Positions 43,653 to 51,819 of a stretch of DNA of 64,000 bases are shown here, piece after piece; the first letter of the stretch is position 1, and the number at the start of each line of letters is the position of its first letter. Origin of the DNA: Thermococcus sp. AM4 (lineage in GTDB: Archaea; Methanobacteriota_B; Thermococci; Thermococcales; Thermococcaceae). The notes under the pieces are model-generated. The model saw nothing but the letters and a program-made list of their open reading frames with translations. It was not told the DNA's origin and made no database searches. The stretch spans positions 806,001 to 870,000 of the forward strand of contig NC_016051.1 in assembly GCF_000151205.2 (NCBI RefSeq), read 5' to 3'. A program made the position numbers and the translations under genes.

Positions 43653-44993
43653 TCATAAACGCTCGCGAACGTAGCGAAGCACGTTGTCAACTATCTGAGG
43701 AGCAACACCGATGTAATTCTCGGGTCTCAGCGAGGCTAAATCTTCCTCGCTCAGGTACTTCCTAACTTCCTCGCTCTCCTTCACGACCTCAAGGAAGTCC
43801 CCTCCCTCCTCAAAGGCCTTCATGGCCAATTGCCTAACGAGCTCGTGCGCCTCCTGCCTGCCCATGCCCTTCTCGGCGAGCTTCAGCATCAGCGGCTCGG
43901 CCATTATGAGGTTGTGAGTCATGTAGAGGTTGCGCTCGATGTTCTCCGGGAAGAATTCAAGGCCCTTGAGAACGCGAATTGTGACGCGGAGCATCTCGTC
44001 GAGGAGAACGAAGCTCTCGGGCAGAATAACGCGCTCGACGGAGGAGTTCGTAAGGTCCCTCTCGTGCCACAGCGGATTGTTGAGCAGCGCGGGGATAACG
44101 TTCGAGTAGATAACCCTCGCCAGACCGCAGACCTTCTCCGTCCTTATCGGGTTCCTCTTGTGGGGCATCGTCGAAGAGCCCACCTGCTTCTTTCCAAATG
44201 GCTCGCTTACCTCAAGGATTTCCGTCCTCTGGAGGTTTCTAATCTCAAGGCCGATTTTATCGAGGGTTGATGCAACCAAGGCCAAAAACATCATCAGCTC
44301 GGCGTATAAGTCCCTCGGAACGAGCTGGTTGGTTATCAGCGCTGGCTTAAGGCCAAGGTCCTCCATGACGAGCCTCTCAATCTCGAGGGCATTCTCCCCG
44401 AATGAAGCGGCAGTTCCAACGGCACCACGCATCTTGCCAACGAGAACGCGCTTCTTGAGCTCTTCAAGCCTCTCAAGGTGTCTCTGAACCTCGTCGAGCC
44501 AGAGGGCGAACTTCATGCCGTAAGTTGTTGGAACCGCGTGCTGTCCGTGGGTCCTGCCGATGCAGACGGTGTACTTGTGCTCCTCGGCGAGTTTCATGAG
44601 AACGTCGCGGAGCTCCCTAAGGTAGCGCTCGATGAGCTCGAGGCTCTCCTTTATGAGGAGTGCGTTGGCGGTGTCGATTATGTCGTTGGAGGTCGCGCCG
44701 AGGTGGACGTACTTCCCGTCCTCGCCGCAGACCTCGCTTAAGGCCTTGACGACGGCCATTATGTCGTGGTGTATTTCGGCCTCTATCTCCTTGACGCGTT
44801 CGAGTTTCACCCACTCAGTGCTGGCCCTCTCGGAAATCACGCGGGCACTTTCCTCGGGAATGTTGCCGAGCTTCGCGTGGGCCCTCGCCAAGGCCGCCTC
44901 AACGTCGAGGAGCTTTTGAAGCTTGTTCTCCTCGTCCCAGATGCGCCTCATCTCCTCGCTCCCGTAGCGGTAGTCAATCGGATGAACGGCCAT
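43653..44993 (-). CDS. purB: adenylosuccinate lyase
   Basis: 446 residues from ATG 44993 (6 nt after GGTG), starting MAVHPIDYRYGSEEMRRIW. Fumarase/aspartase superfamily signature SSTMPHKRNP, catalytic His regions GRTHGQHAVPTTYG and HLGATSNDIIDTANA. It acts twice in purine synthesis, releasing fumarate from SAICAR and from adenylosuccinate. The 3' end borders the gene-free AT-rich region. Confidence 0.97.
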   Translation of the reverse strand: MAVHPIDYRYGSEEMRRIWDEENKLQKLLDVEAALARAHAKLGNIPEESARVISERASTEWVKLERVKEIEAEIHHDIMAVVKALSEVCGEDGKYVHLGATSNDIIDTANALLIKESLELIERYLRELRDVLMKLAEEHKYTVCIGRTHGQHAVPTTYGMKFALWLDEVQRHLERLEELKKRVLVGKMRGAVGTAASFGENALEIERLVMEDLGLKPALITNQLVPRDLYAELMMFLALVASTLDKIGLEIRNLQRTEILEVSEPFGKKQVGSSTMPHKRNPIRTEKVCGLARVIYSNVIPALLNNPLWHERDLTNSSVERVILPESFVLLDEMLRVTIRVLKGLEFFPENIERNLYMTHNLIMAEPLMLKLAEKGMGRQEAHELVRQLAMKAFEEGGDFLEVVKESEEVRKYLSEEDLASLRPENYIGVAPQIVDNVLRYVRERL

Positions 44994-45189
44994 CGTAATC
45001 ACCACTCTTGTGATTATTCAGCAGGTTAAAATGTTTTCTTTTGGCATCTCAGCGTCAATAACGTGCGGGATAATGGACAATTTTGAGGTCGGCTCGACCA
45101 TTAAGAAGACTGGAGTGGGGAGAGAACCGAAAAGTATTTAACCCTATGCCCGCGATAGCCTAACGACAAAACTTCCGGAGGTGCCAGAA

Positions 45190-45465
45190 ATGGCTGAGGA
45201 GCACGTCGTCTACATCGGAAAGAAGCCGGTTATGAACTACGTCCTGGCCGTTATAACCCAGTTCAACGAGGGTGCCAAGGAGGTCACCGTTAAGGCTCGC
45301 GGTAGGGCTATCAGCAGGGCCGTTGACGTCGCCGAGATCGTCAGGAACAGGTTCCTCCCAGAGGTCAGGGTTAAGGAGATCAAGATCGGCACCGAGGAGC
45401 TTCCGACCGCCGACGGCAGGACCGCCAACACCTCGACCATCGAGATCGTTCTCGAGAAGCCGTGA
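45190..45465 (+). CDS. albA: Alba DNA/RNA-binding chromatin protein
   Basis: 91 residues from ATG 45190 (6 nt after GGTG). Hallmarks are [17 protein letters not shown], with the nucleic-acid-contacting lysine, and [26 protein letters not shown] box (AAGTATTTAACC, about 45132-45143) precedes it. Alba is an abundant archaeal chromatin protein. Confidence 0.97.
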   Translation: MAEEHVVYIGKKPVMNYVLAVITQFNEGAKEVTVKARGRAISRAVDVAEIVRNRFLPEVRVKEIKIGTEELPTADGRTANTSTIEIVLEKP

Positions 45466-45570
45466 ATTGATTAAATCCCTTTCCTTTTACTCTCACCCTC
45501 AGCTCCAAACTCTTTTGAAGTCGTGGAAAGGTTTAATACCTCGCTCCCCAAGTTGTTACGGGGGAACCAC

Positions 45571-46260
45571 GTGGGCGAGGGGAAGATTATAGAGATCAGC
45601 GATGAGACCGCAAAGCTTTTGGCCCAGATCATAACGAACGAGAAGGCCTTAGCTATTCTGCATGCCATTGAGGACGAGCCGAAGTCCCTGACCCAGATCG
45701 CGGAGGAACTTGGGTTCCCCCTATCCACGGTGAGCTACCACATAGACAGAATGCTAAAAGTTGGCCTTGTGGAAGTGGCCGGAAAGAAGTACGGCAAGAA
45801 ACTCCAGGAGGTTAAACTTTACCGGGCCTCCAACAAGCCAATTCTCATCGTGCCGAGAAGGGAGGCGCCGAAGGTCACGAAGAAGCTGTCCGCCTTCGAG
45901 AAACTCCACGTGATAAGCCTTAGCGTTGCCTCGATAGTTTCGCTCCTCGTTTACAAGGTTTTAGAAAGGTTCGCTGGAACAAGGGTCGTTGGAACCCTTT
46001 CCACGAACAACACCTCTGCAGTTGAGCTTAACGCGGTTAAATCAAACGTCACGACGACCCCCGGGAGGTTTATTCCGGGTTCAGTCTCTCAGGTTTCACC
46101 GAACGTGACGAGTAACACAACCATCGTTTCCCCTACAACTCCCGTGAAAAATGTTACACACAACGCCCAAGGGGGCGATCTGGCCCTGCTCGGCGCGGTT
46201 CTAGCCTTTGCGGTGGTCTTTGCCGTGACGTACCTTCTCCTGAGGAGGAAACGTTTTTAA
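45571..46260 (+). CDS. membrane-anchored ArsR-like winged-helix regulator
   Basis: 229 residues from GTG 45571. The TATA box (AAAGGTTTAATACC, 45526-45539) lies inside the longer reading frame, so a start at 45523 is impossible for a transcript from this promoter. The first 85 residues form a winged helix (LTQIAEELGFPLSTVSYHIDRML); a membrane helix follows near residue 125, then a Thr/Asn/Ser-rich outer stretch and a second helix (LALLGAVLAFAVVFAVTYLLL) before RRKRF. Such topology suggests a regulator held at the membrane that senses the outer face; the target is unknown. Confidence 0.78.
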   Translation: MGEGKIIEISDETAKLLAQIITNEKALAILHAIEDEPKSLTQIAEELGFPLSTVSYHIDRMLKVGLVEVAGKKYGKKLQEVKLYRASNKPILIVPRREAPKVTKKLSAFEKLHVISLSVASIVSLLVYKVLERFAGTRVVGTLSTNNTSAVELNAVKSNVTTTPGRFIPGSVSQVSPNVTSNTTIVSPTTPVKNVTHNAQGGDLALLGAVLAFAVVFAVTYLLLRRKRF

Positions 46261-46296
46261 GAGTGTAGCCCAACTCCCTCCGAAGGGGTGATAGAG

Positions 46297-46824
46297 TTGG
46301 CAGAGATCAGCGTGGGTCAGATCGTCAAGAGGAAGGCCATCATTGTAAAGCCCGACGACACCGTTCACAAAGTTGCCAAGATCCTCGCCCGGAACAGGGT
46401 GGGGAGCGCGGTGGTCGTGGAGAACGACGAGATAGTCGGAGTTGTAACCGATCGCGACATTCTGGACAAAGTCGTTGCCAAGGGGAAAGACCCGAAGAAG
46501 GTCAAGGTTAAGGACATAATGACCCAGAACCCCGTGACGATTGAAGACGATTACAGCATCTCCGACGCGATAGACAGGATGATGGAAAAGGGCATCAGAA
46601 GGCTACTCGTTACAAGACTTGGAAGGCCCCTCGGTTTCGTTACCGCCGCGGATCTGCTCTCTGCACTGAACGCGTACAACCACGAGGAGGAGGAAGTCGA
46701 GGAAGAGACCGAAGTCTACGGAATATGCGAAATATGCGGCCAGTACGGACCCCTATACCGGGTGTATATCGAAGGAGAGGAGAAGTGGGTCTGCGAGGCC
46801 TGCAAGGACAGCCTCAACCTCTAG
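46297..46824 (+). CDS. tandem CBS-domain protein with C-terminal zinc ribbon
   Basis: 175 residues from TTG 46297, exactly 6 nt after GGTG. Two CBS motifs (residues about 8-60 and 70-125, for example VGSAVVVENDEIVGVVTDRDIL and GIRRLLVTRLGRPLGFVTAADLL) usually bind adenosyl ligands and sense energy state. After a Glu-rich linker comes CEICGQYGPLY and CEACKDSL, a two-CxxC zinc site. The effector output is unknown. Overlaps the convergent NTPase gene by 11 nt. Confidence 0.85.
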   Translation: MAEISVGQIVKRKAIIVKPDDTVHKVAKILARNRVGSAVVVENDEIVGVVTDRDILDKVVAKGKDPKKVKVKDIMTQNPVTIEDDYSISDAIDRMMEKGIRRLLVTRLGRPLGFVTAADLLSALNAYNHEEEEVEEETEVYGICEICGQYGPLYRVYIEGEEKWVCEACKDSLNL

Positions 46825-47350
46825 CCTTCAGCTCTCTCATTATCTCATCGAGGATTATTCCGAACTCCCTGTTCCTGTTCTCAACGCTTAGAACATGAAG
46901 CCTTCCGAGGGGCCTGAACTTGTCGGCCATCCTCCTGTGGACGACCGCTAAGAGATGCTTGTCCGAGTTCAGCACCTCGCCAACGGCCTTCACGAACTCG
47001 TCGCTCTTGTACTCCATCGGGCCGATTTCGTCTATTACAACCAAGTCCGCCTCGACCAGCGCGCGCCTTATCGCCGAAACCCCAACTCGCTCAAGCTCAT
47101 CAACGTGGACGACGTATTTTCCGAAGGGAACCCCCGGCAAATGCGAAGTTCCGCGCAGGCTCGCGAGCGTTCCTTCTTCACCGGTGTCGAGGGCGATGAT
47201 TTTGAAGCCTATTCTCCTTCCGTTTCGCCTTACCTCTCTCGTTATCATGCCTCCAACGATGTAGCCCCATCTCTCAACTTCCCTCGCGACCCTCTCGACG
47301 AGCGTCGTCTTCCCAACCCCTGCCGGGCCGGTCACGAAAACCCTGACCAT
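46814..47350 (-). CDS. nucleoside-triphosphatase, THEP1 type
   Basis: 178 residues from ATG 47350, 6 nt after the first GGTG of GGTGGTG. Walker A VTGPAGVGKTTLVERV, GGMITREVRRNGRRIGF and Walker B VVIDEIGPMEYKS match the THEP1/NTPase family, which hydrolyses ATP, GTP and other NTPs and dNTPs. The cell role is unclear. Divergent from the mtnA-type gene. Confidence 0.9.
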   Translation of the reverse strand: MVRVFVTGPAGVGKTTLVERVAREVERWGYIVGGMITREVRRNGRRIGFKIIALDTGEEGTLASLRGTSHLPGVPFGKYVVHVDELERVGVSAIRRALVEADLVVIDEIGPMEYKSDEFVKAVGEVLNSDKHLLAVVHRRMADKFRPLGRLHVLSVENRNREFGIILDEIMRELKARG

Positions 47351-47405
47351 TTTCACCACCGAAGGAGCTTTAAGTTCCTCCCTTAAACCCTTTGGGGTGG
47401 TCGCG

Positions 47406-48479
47406 GTGGAGATAAGGTATAAGCCTGAAGAACTCACGAGGCTCCCGAGGAGCGTTCGCTACGAGCCCGGAAAGGTTATCATGATTGACCAGACGCTTTT
47501 GCCGAGGGAGTTCAAGACCATCGAGCTGAAGACCGTTGAAGAGGTCGCCGAAGCTATCGTCACGATGAAGGTGCGCGGGGCTCCTGCCATTGGCGCGGCT
47601 GCCGCCTTCGGTCTTGCCCTCTACGCGGACACGAGTAAAGCCAGAACCAAGGACGAGTTCATGGACGGATTCTACCGGGCCTACGACCTGCTGAAGAACA
47701 CGCGCCCCACCGCCGTAAACCTCTTCTGGGCACTCAACAGGATTAAGAAGCTCGTCGAGGAGAACGCCGAGAGTCCTCTGGAGGAAATAAGGAAGCTCAT
47801 AGTTGCCGAGGCGCAGAGGATAGCGGACGAGGACGTCGAGGCGAACCTCAGAATGGGCCACTACGGTGCCGAGGCCCTGCCTGAGGGCAACGTTCTCACC
47901 CACTGCAACGCCGGAAGCTTGGCTACCGTCCAGCTCGGGACCGTTGGAGCCGTTCTGCGCGTGATGAACAAGGACGGAACTCTCAGACTTCTCTGGGTGG
48001 ACGAGACGAGGCCCGTCCTTCAGGGGGCCAGGCTTTCCGCCTGGGAGTACCACTACGATGGAATTCCGCTGAAACTGATAACGGACAACATGGCCGGCTT
48101 CGTGATGCAGCAGGGAAAGGTTGACGCGATAATAGTCGGCGCCGACCGGATAGTGGCCAACGGCGACTTCGCGAACAAGATAGGCACCTACACCCTGGCG
48201 GTTCTCGCGAAGGAGCACGGGATACCGTTCTTCACGGTCGCACCGCTATCAACGATTGACATGAGCATGAAGAGCGGGAAGGAGATACCGATTGAGGAGA
48301 GGAAGCCGGAGGAAGTTCTGACCTGCGGCGGTTGCAGAATCGCCCCAGATGTAGACGTCTACAACCCGGCCTTCGACGTCACACCGCACAGGTATCTGAC
48401 CGGCATAATAACCGACAGGGGCGTCGTCTACCCGCCGTTTGAGAGGAACCTGAAGAGGTTGTTCAAGGAGCAGGAATGA
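47406..48479 (+). CDS. mtnA: S-methyl-5-thioribose-1-phosphate isomerase (eIF2B-like family)
   Basis: 357 residues. GTG 47406 is 6 nt after GGTG; the GTG at 47397 is part of that site. Family motifs MKVRGAPAIGAAAAFGLAL, THCNAGSLATV (catalytic Cys), DETRPVLQGARL, VGADRIVANGDFANKIGTY. It converts methylthioribose-1-phosphate to methylthioribulose-1-phosphate in methionine salvage. The related archaeal ribose-1,5-bisphosphate isomerase is shorter and lacks the N-terminal extension seen here, so mtnA is preferred. Confidence 0.88.
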   Translation: MEIRYKPEELTRLPRSVRYEPGKVIMIDQTLLPREFKTIELKTVEEVAEAIVTMKVRGAPAIGAAAAFGLALYADTSKARTKDEFMDGFYRAYDLLKNTRPTAVNLFWALNRIKKLVEENAESPLEEIRKLIVAEAQRIADEDVEANLRMGHYGAEALPEGNVLTHCNAGSLATVQLGTVGAVLRVMNKDGTLRLLWVDETRPVLQGARLSAWEYHYDGIPLKLITDNMAGFVMQQGKVDAIIVGADRIVANGDFANKIGTYTLAVLAKEHGIPFFTVAPLSTIDMSMKSGKEIPIEERKPEEVLTCGGCRIAPDVDVYNPAFDVTPHRYLTGIITDRGVVYPPFERNLKRLFKEQE

Positions 48480-48480
48480 G

Positions 48481-48768
48481 CTATTTCTTTCTCCTTATTT
48501 TCCCAAGCAACTCCCTAATCCTTCTCAGAACAGACTTCTCTTCCTCAATATCCTCGACGAAAACACCCTCTATTTCGCCGAGGCGCTCCTCGAAGGCCGG
48601 CAGGAGAAGGCCAACCAACTCAAGTGGTTCGAGACAGGGGCAGTCAACGGAGTAGTCGAGCGGTTCTCCGTCAGGAAACTCCGCCCTGAGCGTTAGACCT
48701 CCCTTCTCCTTCCTGACTTCAAAATGGGCGATGCCGTTCTTTCCGACGACCTTTCCCCTGACGAGCAT
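48481..48768 (-). CDS. small conserved-looking protein, unknown function
   Basis: 95 residues starting MLVRGKVVGKNG. A TATA box (CCTTTAAATTTT, plus-strand mirror near 48790-48800) lies about 27 bp upstream, so the mRNA should be leaderless at this ATG; the longer frame to 48912 has no such signal. Beta-rich first half (CPCLEPLELVGLLLP contains a Cys pair) and a helical basic tail LLGKIRRKK. No family recognised. Confidence 0.6.
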   Translation of the reverse strand: MLVRGKVVGKNGIAHFEVRKEKGGLTLRAEFPDGEPLDYSVDCPCLEPLELVGLLLPAFEERLGEIEGVFVEDIEEEKSVLRRIRELLGKIRRKK

Positions 48769-48829
48769 CGAAGGTAGTTTGGAGGAAAATTTAAAGGCCT
48801 TTTTTGAACGGAGGGTTGAAAACGAGAAG

Positions 48830-49345
48830 TTAAAGTTCCTTTTCGAGGATAAACGCCCTCTCGAGGTAGCCTCTCTTTTTATACCAATCAAGGGCAGGGT
48901 TGTTGATCTCAACGCGGAGCGAGACCTTTGAGGCTCCTTTCTCTCTCGCCCACTCTTCGGCTTTTTTGAGAAGTGCCGAGCCTATTCCAAGGCTATGAAC
49001 TTTGGTCTCAATGTCAAAAATATAAGCCGTGGGCACAAAATCCACTGTGTCCTCCATGATACAGATCCAAACGTGGCCGAGGTATCTCCCATAGGGGTCC
49101 ACCGCAACAAAGAACTTGTGCTCCCCATGAGCCAAGAGGCGGTTTATAACGCGATAGTATGCCGAGGTATATTCATCGCCCAGATCTGCCCGCGAGAACT
49201 CTCTGCTCACTGCCAGATCATACTCGAAAATTTCATCAAGGTAGTCCTCCCCTTCAGTTATTTTAAAGTTCTTGGCAGTCTCCTCAATCGGGGGCAACTC
49301 AGTTTTCTTTTTCCTTCCCCAGAGCACCGCTAACAGCCTCCTCAC
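48830..49345 (-). CDS. GNAT-family N-acetyltransferase
   Basis: About 171 residues. GNAT motif A, the acetyl-CoA loop, is VHSLGIGSALLKKAEEWA; motif B follows as VEINNPALDWYKKRGYLERAF. The N terminus is uncertain: GTG 49345, or GTG 49327 placed 9 nt after AGGAGG. Either start overlaps the end of the PP-loop gene, which implies cotranslation with the PLP/DUF1611/PP-loop set. The substrate is unknown; a protein or an amino-acid product of that pathway are both possible. Confidence 0.82.
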   Translation of the reverse strand: MRRLLAVLWGRKKKTELPPIEETAKNFKITEGEDYLDEIFEYDLAVSREFSRADLGDEYTSAYYRVINRLLAHGEHKFFVAVDPYGRYLGHVWICIMEDTVDFVPTAYIFDIETKVHSLGIGSALLKKAEEWAREKGASKVSLRVEINNPALDWYKKRGYLERAFILEKEL

Positions 49346-50762
49346 GCGTTATCCTCACCCATTTGTTCCCCTTTAGGTAGGCGTAACCCCTCGTGTAGCC
49401 TTCAAAAATCGAGTAGAGTTTTTCTCTGAATTCCCGGGGAATTGCATCAATCCTTGAGCTTTTCCCGTCGAAATGCACCATCTCCACATACCAATGAGGC
49501 TTTCCATCGAGCGGGAAGTTGGGAAAGCGGCGCTTTATTAGGTAGAGCGAGTGTTCGAGCTCATCGCGGTCGAGCCTTACGAGGCCCTTCCTCAGCCTTT
49601 CAGGGAGCGTGACTATGTGCCAGTCCCTGTACTTAATCAACCTCGGATTGATGCCGTTGGCGAGCAGGAAGGTAAGGATTCCGTTGCACTTGAAGCAGGT
49701 TCCGCAGGGAACGTAGTCGTCGCCCTCCCTGTGGACCGAGTGGCAGCTCCTCTGAAGGACGAAGAGTTCTGGATAGCGGCTGTGAAGAATCCTCTCCACT
49801 ATGAGACCCGTCAAAGGCCTCACCGCTGACCACTGGCGGATTTTAAGGCCCCTCTCGGCGAACCAGCGCGTCATGTAGAGCTCGAAGTCCTGGCTCTGGT
49901 CGTAGGTGGCGTTGTAGTGCTCTATCCCGTGGAAGGGCTCGTAGGAGCGGGGGTCGTCGTACTCGTTGCCGAAGAGCAGGTCCCCGATGGAGTACTTGTA
50001 GAGCAGCGGCAGGAAGGCGAAGGCGTAGCCCTCAAAGAAGAACAGCCTAATTGGATAAACTTCGGCCCTCTTCCTCCTCCCGACGCCGTGCAGGATTCTC
50101 ATGTTCCGCTCTATGAAGGTGTAGAGCCTGTCGGCGTTGCTCCAGACTTTCCTTGTATTCGGTTCATTCTTTTCGAACCAGCGGTATGCAGGAACCGCCA
50201 CGCGCCAGTGGGCACCGGATTCGTTGTAGAAAAACGGGTAAACCTCGCAGCCGAGCTCCTTCATGAGTCCGTAGGTCAAGAGGCTTTCCTTCCCGCCGCT
50301 GAGCATGACCGCACAGCGGGAGTAGTCGGGCTCGAAGTCTATTTCCTCCTCTTCGATTCCCTCCGGGGTTAGCTTCGCCATCGGCTCGGCCATCTCGGGC
50401 TTTATCTCCTTTGGCACGAACTCCGGTCTTAAGAACTCGCTCGGATTCGCGATTCTGTTCACGAAAATATCTCTCGCGGTCACGCGCATCATGTCCTCAA
50501 AGAACCTCATGTCCCTGCTATCGAGGGTGAACTCGAACCGAATTTCGGGCGTGAAGAGGCCGTAGTTTATAGCTGGGACGATGCTCATGAGCTTGGCAAA
50601 GGCTTCTATCTTAGGAATCCTCTCGCGGTAGGAGTGGACGAGCTCGTAGCCCTTTTCCTCGCCGTCAATTCCGAGGACGTAGCGCGCTTTGATGCGCCTT
50701 GAGGAAATCCTCGGCCGCTCTATGGCGATGTAGTCAAAGCACTTCAGCTCTGGCAGGCTCAC
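49299..50762 (-). CDS. PP-loop superfamily ATP pyrophosphatase with Cys cluster (QueC-like C-terminal site)
   Basis: 487 residues from GTG 50762, 7 nt after GGTG. A 150-residue N-terminal region without recognised motifs precedes the PP-loop VMLSGGKESLLTYGL (near residue 155), which activates a carbonyl or carboxylate by adenylation. Near residue 345 RSCHSVHREGDDYVPCGTCFKCNGI resembles the CxxC-rich metal site of QueC-type enzymes. It probably adenylates a substrate for amide, nitrile or thio-group formation. It overlaps DUF1611 upstream (29 nt) and GNAT downstream. Not QueC itself: the N-terminal extension and neighbours differ. Confidence 0.78.
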   Translation of the reverse strand: MSLPELKCFDYIAIERPRISSRRIKARYVLGIDGEEKGYELVHSYRERIPKIEAFAKLMSIVPAINYGLFTPEIRFEFTLDSRDMRFFEDMMRVTARDIFVNRIANPSEFLRPEFVPKEIKPEMAEPMAKLTPEGIEEEEIDFEPDYSRCAVMLSGGKESLLTYGLMKELGCEVYPFFYNESGAHWRVAVPAYRWFEKNEPNTRKVWSNADRLYTFIERNMRILHGVGRRKRAEVYPIRLFFFEGYAFAFLPLLYKYSIGDLLFGNEYDDPRSYEPFHGIEHYNATYDQSQDFELYMTRWFAERGLKIRQWSAVRPLTGLIVERILHSRYPELFVLQRSCHSVHREGDDYVPCGTCFKCNGILTFLLANGINPRLIKYRDWHIVTLPERLRKGLVRLDRDELEHSLYLIKRRFPNFPLDGKPHWYVEMVHFDGKSSRIDAIPREFREKLYSIFEGYTRGYAYLKGNKWVRITREEAVSGALGKEKEN

Positions 50763-51819
50763 CGCCAGTCACCTCCCTCCTAGAGAGCCGTAGGATAAGC
50801 CTCGCTATATCGCCGACCCCCTGGAGGAAGGGGACGCGCGTCATAATCCCGGTCTCGGCCTCTATCTTCCTCGCCCACTCAAGGGCTTCATCATCGCTCA
50901 AACCGGAGGAGTTAATCGTTATCGCCACAGGCTTCTTCCCGCTGAGGAGCTCTATGAGCTGGATGTAAACTTCAAGCGGGGGGATTTTGAACTCGGGGAA
51001 ATCGTCGTAGGTCCTCCTCGAGGGGGCGTGCTGGAGGACGATGAAGTCGGGTCTCGCCGCGGCAATCAGGTCAAAGCCGCCTGGAAATGCCGGATGGAGG
51101 AGCGAGCCCTCGCCGTGGGTGACGATTACGTCTGGCCTCTCCCCAACCCAGGCGCGGTAGAAGACGTCCTCTATCGCCCCCGGCACGAAGTCGTCTATTA
51201 TCGAGTCCGTGACTATAGCGTACCTGAAGCCCTGCATCCAGCCGGTCTGGCCCATCGCTATAAACTCGCTCTTTAAGCCGAGCTCTTTAAACGCCTCGTG
51301 GAGCATTATCGCAACGGTTCTCTTTCCTATCGCCGCGTCCGTCCCGAGAACAGCTACCTTTACCGCTTTAACCTCCGCTATCTTCCCCGTGAAGGGAATC
51401 CTCGTGTTGTAGAAAATCTTCCTCACGTCGACTATCTCCACGCCGTAGCGCCTCGCGAGGTGCTTGAAGTAGGGGTCGTCGCTCAGGAACTCGTGGAGGC
51501 CATTCACAACGCCGAGGCCGTTCTTTATTGCATTCTCAACGATTTTCCGGTAGTTCTCAGGCAGTTTTCCTCCCGGAGTTGCGACGCCGATGATGAGCCA
51601 CTTCGCGTTCGGGTTTTCGTGGAGCGCCTCCTCCAGAGAGGCGTATATCGGGATTCCGCGCCTTATTCCGTCGAGGACCTCACCTGCGTCCTTTCCCGCG
51701 AGCGTTGAATCTATCAACCCCACGATTTTGAACCTCTTTGAATAGCGGACGAGGCCGTGGGCGGTCTTCCCGTCGGTCGTTAGATAACGCCCCTCGGTAA
51801 GGATTAGCGCCTCATCCAA
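50734..51819 (-). CDS. DUF1611-family protein (P-loop NTPase-like, D-amino-acid N-acyltransferase relatives)
   Basis: 361 residues. TTG 51819 is exactly 6 nt after GGTG and overlaps the PLP-gene stop by 8 nt; the TTG at 51840 has no such site. A Rossmann-like N-terminal domain (GLVRYSKRFKIVGLIDSTLAGKDAG in part) leads to the second domain with AVLGTDAAIGKRTVAIML as P-loop, GQTGWMQGFRYAIV, and VTHGEGSLLHPAFPGG. Some DUF1611 members (DgcN) act on D-glutamate. Substrate here is unknown. Confidence 0.82.
   Translation of the reverse strand: MDEALILTEGRYLTTDGKTAHGLVRYSKRFKIVGLIDSTLAGKDAGEVLDGIRRGIPIYASLEEALHENPNAKWLIIGVATPGGKLPENYRKIVENAIKNGLGVVNGLHEFLSDDPYFKHLARRYGVEIVDVRKIFYNTRIPFTGKIAEVKAVKVAVLGTDAAIGKRTVAIMLHEAFKELGLKSEFIAMGQTGWMQGFRYAIVTDSIIDDFVPGAIEDVFYRAWVGERPDVIVTHGEGSLLHPAFPGGFDLIAAARPDFIVLQHAPSRRTYDDFPEFKIPPLEVYIQLIELLSGKKPVAITINSSGLSDDEALEWARKIEAETGIMTRVPFLQGVGDIARLILRLSRREVTGGEPARAEVL

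Noticed and set aside
43583-43765. Plus-strand frame of 60 codons overlapping the end of purB
   Set aside because: It is antisense to the purB C terminus, has no ribosome site and half of it lies in AT-rich spacer.
49299-50762. Assignment as QueC (7-cyano-7-deazaguanine synthase)
   Set aside because: The protein is about twice the usual length and no archaeosine genes are adjacent; only the Cys pattern is similar.
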